A stretch of 64,000 bases of DNA from Clostridium_AQ sp900552125 (lineage in GTDB: Bacteria > Bacillota_I > Bacilli_A > Erysipelotrichales > Erysipelotrichaceae). Under the pieces are notes generated by a model, which was not told the DNA's origin, made no database searches, and was given only the letters and a program-made list of their open reading frames with translations. This document shows positions 1 to 8,991 of the stretch, piece after piece. Each line of letters starts with the position of its first letter. Within the stretch, counting starts at the first letter, position 1. Made by a program: the position numbers and the translations under genes. Where the stretch lies: the NCBI GenBank assembly GCA_037892765.1, contig JBBKBW010000001.1, one strand, 5' to 3'.

Positions 1-1989
1 AGAGGTATTCAGAAAGGTGCACAATATTATTTTGGTAAAGATGTAGAAGATTTAAATCTTTCTGAAAGTGCCTTCCTTGCAGGTGTCATCAATGCTCCAA
101 ATAGCTATAACCCATATTATGGTTATGATGCGGAAAAAAATTATGATTATTATAAAGCCGCAATAGAGCGTCGTAATGATACGCTATATCAGATGTTAAA
201 TCATGGCTATATCACTGAAACAGAATATAAACTAGCATTGAATACTGAATTAGCATTCCAATTAGAAGGAGGTTCCAGCTCTACTACAAGCAATGATAAA
301 TATTATGATTATGCAGTGCAAACAGTAAATGAAGTCATTAAATTAACTGGAGAAGATCCTGCACTAGTCCCAATGAAAATTTATACTTCTTTAGATGTTA
401 CAGCACAGGAAAAAGCTACCGAATTATCAAGCGGTGAATCTATTTCTTTCTTTAATGATGATAACTATCAGATTGGATTTACAGTCTTAAACAATCAGAC
501 AGGTGAAATCATTGCTGTATCAGGTGGAAGAGGCGATGTCGAGTCAACCACACACAGAACCCGATATACAGAAGAAAAAAGTACTGGTTCTACAATTAAA
601 CCAATATTGGATTATGCTTTAACCTTTGATAAGCTAGGCTGGGCTACATCTCGAGTTATGGAAGATAAGGATTTGGACTTACCGGGATGGTCACTACAAA
701 ACTCTGATGGTAAATTCTATGGTAAAGTCAGTCTAGAACGAGCACTTTCAAAATCCTTAAATACAATTGCTGTGCAATCTTTGCAAGCACTAATTGATAG
801 CGAAGGCACTAATGCCATGATTCAGTATCTAAAAGATGCTGGTTTTAGTGAGGACGTGGCAGATCAGTTTAATCTTCAATATGCGATTGGTGGTTCTGAG
901 ATGAAAGCATCAACCACACAAATGGCCGCAGCTTATGCAGCACTTGCTAACGGCGGATATTATATCGAGCCACATATGGTAACCAAGGTAGAATATCAGG
1001 ATGGATCAAAAACATTTGAAAACCAGCCTAAGAAAACACAAATCATGTCAGAACAGGCAGCCTATATGATGAGTGATTTATTATATGAAGTAGTAAATGG
1101 TCAATATAAAAACGAAAACCTGATTGGCTTCTTAGGCTTTGGAGCTTACCCTGTTTATGGTAAAACAGGTACAAGCGACTGGGATGTTGATGGTCTAAAA
1201 TATGGTATACCAAAAATGGCGATGAAAGATGAATGGATGGTTAATTATACAAGCGATTATACAATCGCAACCTGGTCGGGATTTGATATTGCACAAGCAG
1301 GTGCTTACTTTACTATGGATATGATTAATGCAAATATCCCAGGTAAAATCAACAAAGCTATGCTTGATACAATCAGTTACAATTCTGTAAAAATTCAACA
1401 GCCTGATGGTATTAGTGAATATGGCGGAGGACTCATTAAAACTGAATGGTTAGATGAGGCTGCTAAAAATAATCCAATGACCGTAGAAAATGCTAATATC
1501 ACAACTTCTAAACTAGAAGCTGCTATTGAAAGCGCAAAAGGCATGAATGCGGATGATTATACTGAAGAAAGTTATGCAGCCTTATCCGAAGCACTTGCAA
1601 ATGCTGAAAAAGTATTAAACAACTCCAGTGCTACACAGGAAGAAATCGATGAAGCTAGAAGTGCTTTAGAATCCGCAATGCAAGGCTTAATTAAAAAAGA
1701 AGAAAAGCCATCTACGGATACAAGTTCTTTACAGGAGGCACTAAACAATGCCAGCATCTATGTAGATACGACTAAATATGCAAGTGATGCAGTTACCGCT
1801 CTTCAAACCGCAATAAACAATGCCAACAGCATACTTGCAAACCCTGAAAGCACTCAGGAACAAATCAATCAGGCAATTCAGAATATAAACACAGCTATTC
1901 AAAACTGTGTCAATAATCCAATTACGACCACACCGCCTCAAGAAGATTCATCTGATGAAGATCAAGAAGATCAAGCTCCATCTTCTTAG
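1..1989 (+). CDS. Class A penicillin-binding protein, 5'-partial
   Basis: The reading frame is open from the first base, so the start lies outside the window. The visible part begins inside the glycosyltransferase (GT51) domain and continues through a transpeptidase domain. The catalytic SxxK is in GSTIKP (Ser near visible residue 197), the SxN motif is SLN, and KTGTS is near residue 388. GT51/transpeptidase proteins polymerise and crosslink peptidoglycan outside the membrane. The C-terminus holds two FIVAR-like helical repeats and an acidic S/D/E/Q tail with no sortase motif. It is a close paralog of the protein encoded at 2679-5375. Domain assignment is firm; the exact PBP class name is inferred. 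Confidence 0.93.
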   Translation, partial: RGIQKGAQYYFGKDVEDLNLSESAFLAGVINAPNSYNPYYGYDAEKNYDYYKAAIERRNDTLYQMLNHGYITETEYKLALNTELAFQLEGGSSSTTSNDKYYDYAVQTVNEVIKLTGEDPALVPMKIYTSLDVTAQEKATELSSGESISFFNDDNYQIGFTVLNNQTGEIIAVSGGRGDVESTTHRTRYTEEKSTGSTIKPILDYALTFDKLGWATSRVMEDKDLDLPGWSLQNSDGKFYGKVSLERALSKSLNTIAVQSLQALIDSEGTNAMIQYLKDAGFSEDVADQFNLQYAIGGSEMKASTTQMAAAYAALANGGYYIEPHMVTKVEYQDGSKTFENQPKKTQIMSEQAAYMMSDLLYEVVNGQYKNENLIGFLGFGAYPVYGKTGTSDWDVDGLKYGIPKMAMKDEWMVNYTSDYTIATWSGFDIAQAGAYFTMDMINANIPGKINKAMLDTISYNSVKIQQPDGISEYGGGLIKTEWLDEAAKNNPMTVENANITTSKLEAAIESAKGMNADDYTEESYAALSEALANAEKVLNNSSATQEEIDEARSALESAMQGLIKKEEKPSTDTSSLQEALNNASIYVDTTKYASDAVTALQTAINNANSILANPESTQEQINQAIQNINTAIQNCVNNPITTTPPQEDSSDEDQEDQAPSS

Positions 1990-1998
1990 AAGCTTATA

Positions 1999-2028
1999 AG
2001 GACTGAACATGTAATCAGTCCTTTTTTT
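1999..2028 (+). terminator. Rho-independent terminator after first PBP
   Basis: A perfect 8-bp stem, AGGACTGA with TCAGTCCT, has an 8-base loop and is followed by a run of T. It lies just after the PBP stop codon and separates it from recU. Confidence 0.85.
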
Positions 2029-2092
2029 CAGCTTTTTTCATCAAAAGTAGAAATAGTATTAAAATTTGTATATAATATATAAGGTGATAGAT

Positions 2093-2677
2093 GTGATAGG
2101 ATATCCAAATAAGAAAAATATACAAACTGTAAATACAAAACCCTCAGATAACCATATTGGTCGAGGAATGTCATTAGAAAAAGATTTGAATGATTCTAAT
2201 GCCTATTATCGAAACTGTGATCGAGCTTTAATTCATAAAAAGCCAACTCCGATTCAAGTAGTAAAAGTAGATTATCCTGCACGAAACGCTGCCAAAATTA
2301 TAGAAGCCTATTATAAGACACCAAGCACTACAGATTATAATGGGATCTATCGCGGAAAAGCTATTGACTTTGAGGCAAAGGAAACTTCTTCAAAAACATC
2401 CTTCCCTTTTAAAAGCATTCATCCGCATCAAATTGAGCACCTAAAAAAAGTTCTTCAGCATGGAGGTATTGGTTTTTTCATCATTCGCTTTTCAAAATAT
2501 GAAGAAACCTATTTAATAGATGCTAAGATTATAATTGATTTATATTATAATGGAGAGAAGCAATCTATTTCCTATAAAAAAGTGAAAGAGCTAGGTTCTT
2601 ATATTCGAATGGGAGTGACACCAAGATTGCGTTATCTAGATAACGTTGATGCACTTTACTTCAAAGAGGAGGAATAG
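2093..2677 (+). CDS. recU: Holliday junction resolvase RecU
   Basis: RecU cleaves Holliday junctions during recombination and chromosome segregation. Family hallmarks are the N-terminal NRG-like region (HIGRGMSLEKDLNDSN), the nuclease core with YRGKAIDFEAKET and the C-terminal KELGSYIRMGVTPRLRYLD. The GTG at 2093 is preferred because AAGGTGAT at 2081-2088 is a good ribosome binding site. An in-frame GTG at 2084 is an alternative. TATAAT at 2071-2076 could be a -10 box. The gene runs directly into the downstream PBP gene, an arrangement (recU next to a class A PBP) known from Bacillus. Confidence 0.93.
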   Translation: MIGYPNKKNIQTVNTKPSDNHIGRGMSLEKDLNDSNAYYRNCDRALIHKKPTPIQVVKVDYPARNAAKIIEAYYKTPSTTDYNGIYRGKAIDFEAKETSSKTSFPFKSIHPHQIEHLKKVLQHGGIGFFIIRFSKYEETYLIDAKIIIDLYYNGEKQSISYKKVKELGSYIRMGVTPRLRYLDNVDALYFKEEE

Positions 2678-2678
2678 T

Positions 2679-5375
2679 ATGAGTTCGGAAAACGAAAAAC
2701 AAAAGGATAAAAAGCCTAAAATGAGTAAAAAGAAAATATTAGACAGAGTAATCATTGCTTTCTTAGCCCTTGTGTTCATAGGATGCTGCAGTGGAGGTAT
2801 TATTTTATATAATATCGTAGGTAAGGTAGATCCTAGTGGAATGGTCGAGCAGATGCAAAGTGATGAGCCATCTATTTTCCTAGCAAATGATGGGAAAACA
2901 GTTATTGGTGAACTAGGTGCAGAAAGCAGAGAGAATATTACATATGAACAGATACCGCAATCAACGATTGATGCCTTTTTGGCAATTGAAGATTCTCGTT
3001 ATTTCAAACATAATGGATTTGATTTGCCCCGGTTTATTTCCAGCGCAATCAACAACCTGAAATCAAGCAGTCTATCACAAGGCGGTTCAACATTGACCAT
3101 GCAGACTGTCGACAATTTCATTATGAAGCCAGTGGAAGATCAAATGGCATTAGAAGGAAAATATTTCTCTTCAGTTGAAAAAATCGAACGTAAGATTCAA
3201 GAAATCTATTTAAGCTTATACTTAGATAATGAATTAAGTAAAGAAGATATTATCACACGTTATCTGAACCAGATTAACTTTGGTCAGCAGATACGTGGTA
3301 TTCAAAAAGGTGCAGAGTACTACTTTGGTAAAAATGTTGAAGATTTAAATCTTTCAGAAAGTGCCTTTCTTGCGGGTGTAATTAATGCTCCAAACAACAA
3401 TAACCCTTATATGAATTATGAACAGGCAAAGACACGAAGAGATGAAACGCTATATCAAATGTTAAATCATGGCTATATTACGGAAACAGAATATAAACTT
3501 GCAAAATCTACAAAATTAGCCTTCCAGGTTGCAGGTGAGCCTGATTCTACGAACACAGATCCATATAAAGATTATGTACGTGCTGCTGCTGATGAAATAC
3601 TTGACAAATATGGAGTAGATCCTGCTACAACTCCTATGACCGTATATACTTCATTAGACGTGAATGCACAAAAATCTGCAAATGAAGCCGCAAGTGGAAA
3701 TATTGTCAATTTAACTAATAATAAATATTATCAGATCGGATTTACCGTGTTAGACAATTCCAATGGTGAAATTATTGCGGTATGTGCTGGTCGTGATGAT
3801 ATTGAGTCTGCCGATAGTATTGATCATTTCCGTTTTAGAGAAACACATCAGCCTGGCTCAAGTATTAAACCAATCTTTGACTATGCTCCAGCATTTGATA
3901 AACTAGGATATTGTACATCACGTGTATACGTAGATAAAAAGATGGAAATCGGTGGCTGGAAAGTTGTGAATTCTGATGGAAAATACCTTGGAAAAGTTTC
4001 TATGGAACGTGCAATAGCACAATCATTAAACACTACGGCTGTACAAACCTTTGAAGCTTTACTAGATACTGCAGGTTATGATGAAATGATGCAATATGCT
4101 TTAAATCTAGGATTCTCAGAAAAAAGCATAGAAAATATGGATATCCAATACTCCATTGGTGCTTCTGGAATGGTGGCCTCTCCTACGGAAATGGCTGGAG
4201 CTTATGCGGCATTAGCTAATGGCGGTGTATACAATGAGCCACATATGGTTAGAAAAATCGTATATAAAAATGAAGATAAGACTATTGAAGCAAAATATGA
4301 CAGTCATCAGGCAATGTCATCTCAGTCTGCTTATATGACTAGCGAACTATTATATAAAGCTATTTTTGGTGAATATAACGGCTGGAATCTAATGGGTAGA
4401 TTAGGCTTTGGTGCATATCCTGTTTATGGAAAGACAGGTACAAGTGACTGGGCAGAAGATGCTTGGAAATATGGCGGAGCTATGAAAGATGAGTGGATGA
4501 TCAATTATACGAGCGAATACACCATTGCTACTTGGAGCGGCTTTGATAAAGGAATTGAAGGTGAACCAACTTACATCACTACTGATATGCTATATGCAAA
4601 TATTCCTGGTAAAATCAATAAATACATGCTTGACTCTATAGCTACAGGAAATGAACATAGAATAGCTAGACCTAGCGGAATTAGTAGTTATGGCGGAGGT
4701 CTAATTAAAACAGAATGGCTATCACAAGCTAAAAAGAATAATCCTATGACAGTTGAAAACTCTAAAACAGATAGCAAAGCTTTAGAAAAAGCTTTAAAAG
4801 AGGCAAAAGCTTATAAAGAAAGCGACTTTACTGCCGATAGCTTCAAAGCATTGCAAGCAGCTATTAAAAATGCTGAGGAATTATTAGAAAATGAGTTATC
4901 ACCTCAGGAAGATATTGATAAAGCAAAAAATGCTCTAAATTCTGCTATGGAAAATTTAGTCTCAAATGCAAATAAAGATCGTTTAAACGAAGCAATACAA
5001 AAAGCGTCTGCTATTGATACATCAAAATACAGTGCAGAGAGTATTCAAACACTGCAAAAAGCACTAGATTCTGCCAAAAAGGTATATGATGACAAGAAAT
5101 CAACGCAATCAAGTATTGACGAACAAACCAATGCTTTAAATAATGCATTAAATGGGTTGCAGTCATCGATAGATAGAACAGTACTATACAATACCATCAT
5201 ATCAGCACAAAGCATTAATCCAAATACTTATACTGCTGATAGCTATAGACAATTTCAAGAAATTGTATCTAAGGCAATAATGGTATATGAAAATCCAAAT
5301 GCAACACAAGATGAGATTAATCAGCAGATTAATATTATTAACGCTGCTTATTCAACAGTACTAAAACCTGTGTAG
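2679..5375 (+). CDS. ponA: Class A penicillin-binding protein (PBP1A/1B type)
   Basis: This is a bifunctional peptidoglycan polymerase and crosslinking enzyme. A lysine-rich cytoplasmic tail is followed by one membrane anchor (about residues 22-45) and the GT51 domain with EDSRYFKHNGFD and QGGSTLTMQ. The transpeptidase domain has SSIK near 394, SLN, and KTGTS near 584. From about residue 700 there are three FIVAR-like three-helix repeats, instead of the usual disordered tail. The ATG at 2679 has AGAGGAGGA just upstream and sits one base past the recU stop, so the two are co-translated. Longer upstream starts would overlap recU and lack a binding site. The length of about 898 residues is large for the family because of the repeats. 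Confidence 0.94.
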   Translation: MSSENEKQKDKKPKMSKKKILDRVIIAFLALVFIGCCSGGIILYNIVGKVDPSGMVEQMQSDEPSIFLANDGKTVIGELGAESRENITYEQIPQSTIDAFLAIEDSRYFKHNGFDLPRFISSAINNLKSSSLSQGGSTLTMQTVDNFIMKPVEDQMALEGKYFSSVEKIERKIQEIYLSLYLDNELSKEDIITRYLNQINFGQQIRGIQKGAEYYFGKNVEDLNLSESAFLAGVINAPNNNNPYMNYEQAKTRRDETLYQMLNHGYITETEYKLAKSTKLAFQVAGEPDSTNTDPYKDYVRAAADEILDKYGVDPATTPMTVYTSLDVNAQKSANEAASGNIVNLTNNKYYQIGFTVLDNSNGEIIAVCAGRDDIESADSIDHFRFRETHQPGSSIKPIFDYAPAFDKLGYCTSRVYVDKKMEIGGWKVVNSDGKYLGKVSMERAIAQSLNTTAVQTFEALLDTAGYDEMMQYALNLGFSEKSIENMDIQYSIGASGMVASPTEMAGAYAALANGGVYNEPHMVRKIVYKNEDKTIEAKYDSHQAMSSQSAYMTSELLYKAIFGEYNGWNLMGRLGFGAYPVYGKTGTSDWAEDAWKYGGAMKDEWMINYTSEYTIATWSGFDKGIEGEPTYITTDMLYANIPGKINKYMLDSIATGNEHRIARPSGISSYGGGLIKTEWLSQAKKNNPMTVENSKTDSKALEKALKEAKAYKESDFTADSFKALQAAIKNAEELLENELSPQEDIDKAKNALNSAMENLVSNANKDRLNEAIQKASAIDTSKYSAESIQTLQKALDSAKKVYDDKKSTQSSIDEQTNALNNALNGLQSSIDRTVLYNTIISAQSINPNTYTADSYRQFQEIVSKAIMVYENPNATQDEINQQINIINAAYSTVLKPV

Positions 5376-5456
5376 AAAAAGAAAAAAAAGAGGCTGTGAA
5401 TGACTTGAATTGAAGTCGTTTCTACTGCTTCTTTTCATATACTTAACTAATATAAA

Positions 5457-5512
5457 AGACAATGCGTATATCAGTTAAAATTATACTGATTAATGAGCAT
5501 TGTCTATTTTTT
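5457..5512. terminator. Bidirectional terminator between PBP and nth
   Basis: AGACAATGC (5457-5465) pairs with GCATTGTCT (5497-5505). A-rich sequence lies on the left and T-rich sequence on the right, so it can end transcripts from both converging genes. A second, imperfect hairpin lies at about 5388-5434. Confidence 0.75.
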
Positions 5513-6158
5513 AAGTTTTACTTGCTTTTTTATATGCATCTAATTTATCTTTCTTACAAAATGATTGAAATGGGCATTCCTCACATTTTGGATTTCTAGC
5601 TGTACAAAAATATCGTCCAAAGAAAATAAATAGATGATGAGCTTTATTCCAGCGTTCTCTACGAATTTTACGTTTTAATTTCTTTTCTACAGTTTCTACA
5701 CTATCGGATACTTTTGCTAAACCTAACCGCTTAGAAATACGATCCACATGAGTATCTACTGCTATACTAGGTATATCAAAACACACACTACGTACAACAT
5801 TGGCAGTTTTTCTTCCTACCCCAGCTAAGGAGGTCAATTGTTTCATACTTTCTGGAACAACTCCATCATAAGATTCTACTAAAGATATTGATAGCTGCTG
5901 AATAGAACGAGCTTTATTACGATATAAACCAATTCTTCGGATTTTATCTTCAATGTCCTTTATATCGGCATTTGCTAAATCCTGTGGAGTTGGAAACGCC
6001 TCAAATAATGCTGGTGTAATTTTATTAACAGCTGCATCCGTTGTCTGAGCAGATAAAACAACCGCAACTAATAATTCAAAAGGATTTCGATGTATTAATT
6101 CACAATGTGCATCAGGAAACATTTCCTCTAAAATATCTAATATTTCATCAGTTGTCAC
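5511..6158 (-). CDS. nth: Endonuclease III (DNA glycosylase/AP lyase)
   Basis: This base-excision repair enzyme removes oxidised pyrimidines. The helix-hairpin-helix motif LAGVGRKTANVV carries the catalytic lysine (about residue 117), and VDTHVDRI carries the catalytic aspartate (about 139). The C-terminal iron-sulfur loop has four cysteines at about 185, 192, 195 and 201 with the classic C-x6-C-x2-C-x5-C spacing. Its start is a GTG overlapping the dnaD stop by one base (TAGTG), preceded by AGAGGGGA, so translation is coupled to dnaD. The dnaD-nth pairing is conserved in Firmicutes. Confidence 0.96.
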   Translation of the reverse strand: MTTDEILDILEEMFPDAHCELIHRNPFELLVAVVLSAQTTDAAVNKITPALFEAFPTPQDLANADIKDIEDKIRRIGLYRNKARSIQQLSISLVESYDGVVPESMKQLTSLAGVGRKTANVVRSVCFDIPSIAVDTHVDRISKRLGLAKVSDSVETVEKKLKRKIRRERWNKAHHLFIFFGRYFCTARNPKCEECPFQSFCKKDKLDAYKKASKT

Positions 6159-6694
6159 TAACGATCCCCTCTTTCATACTGCTCAGCACTCATTCCTGTC
6201 TTCTTCCACTCCACTAAGATACGATCAATATAATCAAAGCTTTTGCGATCATATGTAACGGCTTCACGAAGTGCATACCCAATCAATTTCTGATCATAAT
6301 TTTCTAGCCAGTCTGACATACGCTGTAATTCTGTTTGTGATAAAGGACGACCAAATTCTGATTCAAACAAATCAAACATGGATTGATCAAAGGCAATACT
6401 TTTTTCTTTATGATCATCAAATACACCATCTATTGAAAAAATAATCTTACCTTGATCAAATTGCAGAGACAGATATCCCTTCGCCGTTAAATGTGATAAA
6501 ATATCATCAATTTCATCTGAATCTTTTTTTAATTTCTCCGCAAGAATGCCATGTGTAATCGTAATCATATGCTGATTCAAAAAATCAATCATCAATATTA
6601 CCAGAGTTTCATCACTTGTAAGTGATAATTCTGTTAAGTTATCTAAAATCCAATCTCGACGATTAATGAATCGCTTGTTCCACCATTTTTCCAT
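6158..6694 (-). CDS. dnaD: DNA replication initiation protein DnaD
   Basis: DnaD helps remodel origin DNA and load the replicative helicase with DnaA and DnaB. The N-terminal winged-helix region (about 1-100, including LVILMIDFLNQHMITITHGILAEKL) is followed by the DnaB/DnaD C-terminal domain with FEsEFGRPLS-like sequence and YDRKSFDYIDRILVEWKKTG. That last segment resembles the YxxxIDRIL-W signature. It is coupled by TAATG to the upstream ypmB-like gene and by TAGTG to nth. The 178-residue length is somewhat shorter than Bacillus DnaD. Confidence 0.92.
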   Translation of the reverse strand: MEKWWNKRFINRRDWILDNLTELSLTSDETLVILMIDFLNQHMITITHGILAEKLKKDSDEIDDILSHLTAKGYLSLQFDQGKIIFSIDGVFDDHKEKSIAFDQSMFDLFESEFGRPLSQTELQRMSDWLENYDQKLIGYALREAVTYDRKSFDYIDRILVEWKKTGMSAEQYERGDR

Positions 6695-7152
6695 TATGCT
6701 TCTCCTTCTAATAAGTAATATACTTCATGTAAATCATCATAATCCAAACGTATCTCAGTTACTCCATCTGTAATGACATAAACTGGATTATCATATCCAT
6801 AACCTAATGTGATTTCCGCATCTTCCATATTATAATCCTGTGCTGCGATATCCTTTACCTGATTCATTTGCAAACTGCTTTTTTCTTTAGAGATGATGGC
6901 CTGTCCTTTCTCATTGAACCAGACATAATTCTCACTATCTTCTCCTATATAAGTAATATAATAAAATGCATCACGATGCAGATTTTCAATTTCACGATAT
7001 GTCTCTTGAATAGCGGTCATTTGATTTCTTACCTCTTCTTCATATTTTCTTGATGGTCCACTAGAGAAAATTGAAAATTCAGCCAATAATACAATCAGAA
7101 GTACTACACATAATCCAACACTAAGGGCAATTGATTTTCCATTAATTTTCAT
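6694..7152 (-). CDS. YpmB/TseB-like membrane-anchored protein (DUF5590)
   Basis: A single N-terminal membrane segment (about residues 8-28) is followed by an extracytoplasmic domain with NEKGQAIISKE and a PepSY-like C-terminal half ending in YDDLHEVYYLLEG. In Bacillus, YpmB lies upstream of dnaD-nth and has been linked to cell-wall elongation. Position and architecture here match, but sequence identity cannot be measured by eye. It starts the minus-strand operon ypmB-like, dnaD, nth. The aspB and asnS genes present between them in Bacillus are absent. Confidence 0.7.
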   Translation of the reverse strand: MKINGKSIALSVGLCVVLLIVLLAEFSIFSSGPSRKYEEEVRNQMTAIQETYREIENLHRDAFYYITYIGEDSENYVWFNEKGQAIISKEKSSLQMNQVKDIAAQDYNMEDAEITLGYGYDNPVYVITDGVTEIRLDYDDLHEVYYLLEGEA

Positions 7153-7234
7153 GCAATTCCTCCCTACAGTTTATTATTATACAATATTTTATTTCTCTTG
7201 TCTTTGAATTCTATATCATTCTGCTAAATGTAAG

Positions 7235-7256
7235 AAAAAAGACGGAAATTTCCGCC
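7235..7256 (-). terminator. Terminator at end of the yqe/mtnN operon
   Basis: A short hairpin (GGCGGA pairing with TCCGTC on the minus strand) is followed by T residues. It overlaps the last base of the mtnN stop codon. Confidence 0.65.
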
Positions 7257-7936
7257 TAAGCCATACGTTTCATCAATTCCTTACAAAAGGCTGCGCTGCG
7301 TTTTGATGCATGACCTACATATGTCAGAAAATCCATATGGGAATCTTTATTATGGGCTACATCTGATAAGGAGCGCAATACAACAAATGGCACATGATAA
7401 TGTGTACATACCTGTGCAATTGCTCCTGCTTCCATTTCTGCACAAATTGCTTTAGGAAAATAAGTATGTAATCGTTCAAGCTGATCTTCTCTTGCGATAA
7501 ATTGATCACCACTTGCTACTAACCCCTGATATACATGTATATCAAGAGCAGAAAGAGCATCCACACATATATCTGCTAAATCTTTATCCGCATCAAAGTA
7601 TAATCCAATGCCTTCATCACCATCAACTGCACTTGTGTCCATATCATGCTGTACGACACGAGTAGAAATAACCGCATCCAATACTTGCTGACAAGGATCT
7701 AAGCCGCCCGCTGTACCAATATTCACAACTGCTTCAACATTAAAGTTTTCTAATAAAATCGTTGTTGCCATACTCGCATTGCCTTTTCCTACTCCGCTTT
7801 TCATGACAATGACTGATTTTCCTTCCAGACTTCCCTTATCAAACTCAATACCGCTTTTCTCAAAATGTTCATGGTCATCTAAAATAGAAACAATTGCCTC
7901 TACTTCTTTATCCATTGCTGCTATTACTGCTATCAT
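7256..7936 (-). CDS. mtnN: 5'-methylthioadenosine/S-adenosylhomocysteine nucleosidase
   Basis: The enzyme hydrolyses MTA and SAH to adenine plus the thioribose products. It removes inhibitory by-products of SAM use and feeds the LuxS/methionine-salvage routes. It has the family N-terminus (IAVIAAMDKEVEAIV), the central VNIGTAGGLDP, SGDQFI, and the C-terminal substrate motif AEMEAGAIAQV with VVLRSLSDVA. In this fold the EMEA glutamate contacts ribose and the SD aspartate is catalytic. Its ATG overlaps the methyltransferase stop by four bases (ATGA), so it is the last gene of the yqe operon. Confidence 0.95.
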   Translation of the reverse strand: MIAVIAAMDKEVEAIVSILDDHEHFEKSGIEFDKGSLEGKSVIVMKSGVGKGNASMATTILLENFNVEAVVNIGTAGGLDPCQQVLDAVISTRVVQHDMDTSAVDGDEGIGLYFDADKDLADICVDALSALDIHVYQGLVASGDQFIAREDQLERLHTYFPKAICAEMEAGAIAQVCTHYHVPFVVLRSLSDVAHNKDSHMDFLTYVGHASKRSAAFCKELMKRMA

Positions 7937-8646
7937 GCATTATCGCCTACTTTCTTACATACATAAAACTGTTTCTCACCTTCACAAATTCCCTCATAGA
8001 TAAAATCAGTGTATACACTTACCTCAAATCCGATCTCTTCTAATTTCTGTATAATTTCTTTAGGAAGATATACTCTTTGTTCATGCTGTTCTAACGTAAC
8101 TCTTCCATCTTCATCATAGAATGCAAAATTCTGATAAATTCGATCATCAACACAGTGAATCGTCCATTGATATTCTATTCCATTTACATGCCCTGCCTCA
8201 TTATATTCTTCCTGGAATTCATCAAGACGATCAAGGGAATGCATATCAACAATCAAGGTACCATTATCTTTAAGATGATCATATGATGTCTGAAAAAAAG
8301 AAATAACCTGATCCCAATCCAATAAATAATTAAAGCTGTCACAAAGACAAAGTATTCCATCATAATTAGAAGTCAGATTTAATTTACTCATGTCCATGAC
8401 ACTCCATGTTATCTTCTCACTGCCTGCTTTCTTTTTAGCTTCTGCAATCATATCTGCTGAAAGATCACTCGCATGTATCTGATAACCTTCTTTTGATAAA
8501 GCAATCGTTATTTCTCCGCTTCCACAAGCTACTTCTAACAGTTCTTTACCACTTACATGTTTTTTAATAAAATCTACCCATGCCTGAGTTGCTTCATCAT
8601 CCTTAACCAATGCATCATATACATGGGCTAATGTGTGATATATCAT
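7933..8646 (-). CDS. yqeM: YqeM-like SAM-dependent methyltransferase
   Basis: This is a class I methyltransferase: motif I is LLEVACGSGEITIALS-like (about residues 35-50), followed by DLSADMIAEAK and GILCLCDSFNYLLD. The second half holds a beta-rich lid (EYQWTIHCVDDRIYQNF) typical of YqeM relatives. The substrate is unknown. It is coupled by ATGA to rsfS upstream and by ATGA to mtnN downstream. The placement after rsfS matches Bacillus yqeL-yqeM. The pairing with mtnN, which removes SAH, is metabolically sensible. Confidence 0.88.
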   Translation of the reverse strand: MIYHTLAHVYDALVKDDEATQAWVDFIKKHVSGKELLEVACGSGEITIALSKEGYQIHASDLSADMIAEAKKKAGSEKITWSVMDMSKLNLTSNYDGILCLCDSFNYLLDWDQVISFFQTSYDHLKDNGTLIVDMHSLDRLDEFQEEYNEAGHVNGIEYQWTIHCVDDRIYQNFAFYDEDGRVTLEQHEQRVYLPKEIIQKLEEIGFEVSVYTDFIYEGICEGEKQFYVCKKVGDNA

Positions 8647-8981
8647 AATGAAAAATCCTCATGAGGCAAATCAGCATATAATTTTTCTAATTGGAAATGT
8701 TCTCTTTCTTCTTCCATAAAGACATGAACAACAACACTTCCAATATCTACTAATACCCATCTTGATTCACTATTTCCCTCCATGGAACGAATGTCAAATC
8801 CATTCTCACGAATACGATCTTTAATATTATCCGCAATTGCATGTGTCTGTCTCACACTTGGTGCACTGCAGATTACTGCATAGTCAATGTATGGGTTAAA
8901 GTTACGAAAATCATATACAATAGGTCGAACACCTTTTTTTTCATCAATTGCTTTCTGTACAATCTGTAATAAGTCTTCCAT
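8643..8981 (-). CDS. rsfS: Ribosomal silencing factor RsfS
   Basis: RsfS binds ribosomal protein L14 on the 50S subunit and blocks subunit joining when nutrients are scarce. The family signature is visible: YAVICSAPSVRQTHAIADNIKDRI, then ESRWVLVDIGSVVVHVFMEEEREHFQLEKLYAD. The ATG at 8981 is chosen because AAAGGAGAG lies 4-10 bases upstream. The longer frame to 9011 would run into the upstream gene without a binding site. The resulting length of 112 residues is normal. Confidence 0.94.
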   Translation of the reverse strand: MEDLLQIVQKAIDEKKGVRPIVYDFRNFNPYIDYAVICSAPSVRQTHAIADNIKDRIRENGFDIRSMEGNSESRWVLVDIGSVVVHVFMEEEREHFQLEKLYADLPHEDFSL

Positions 8982-8991
8982 ATACTCTCCT

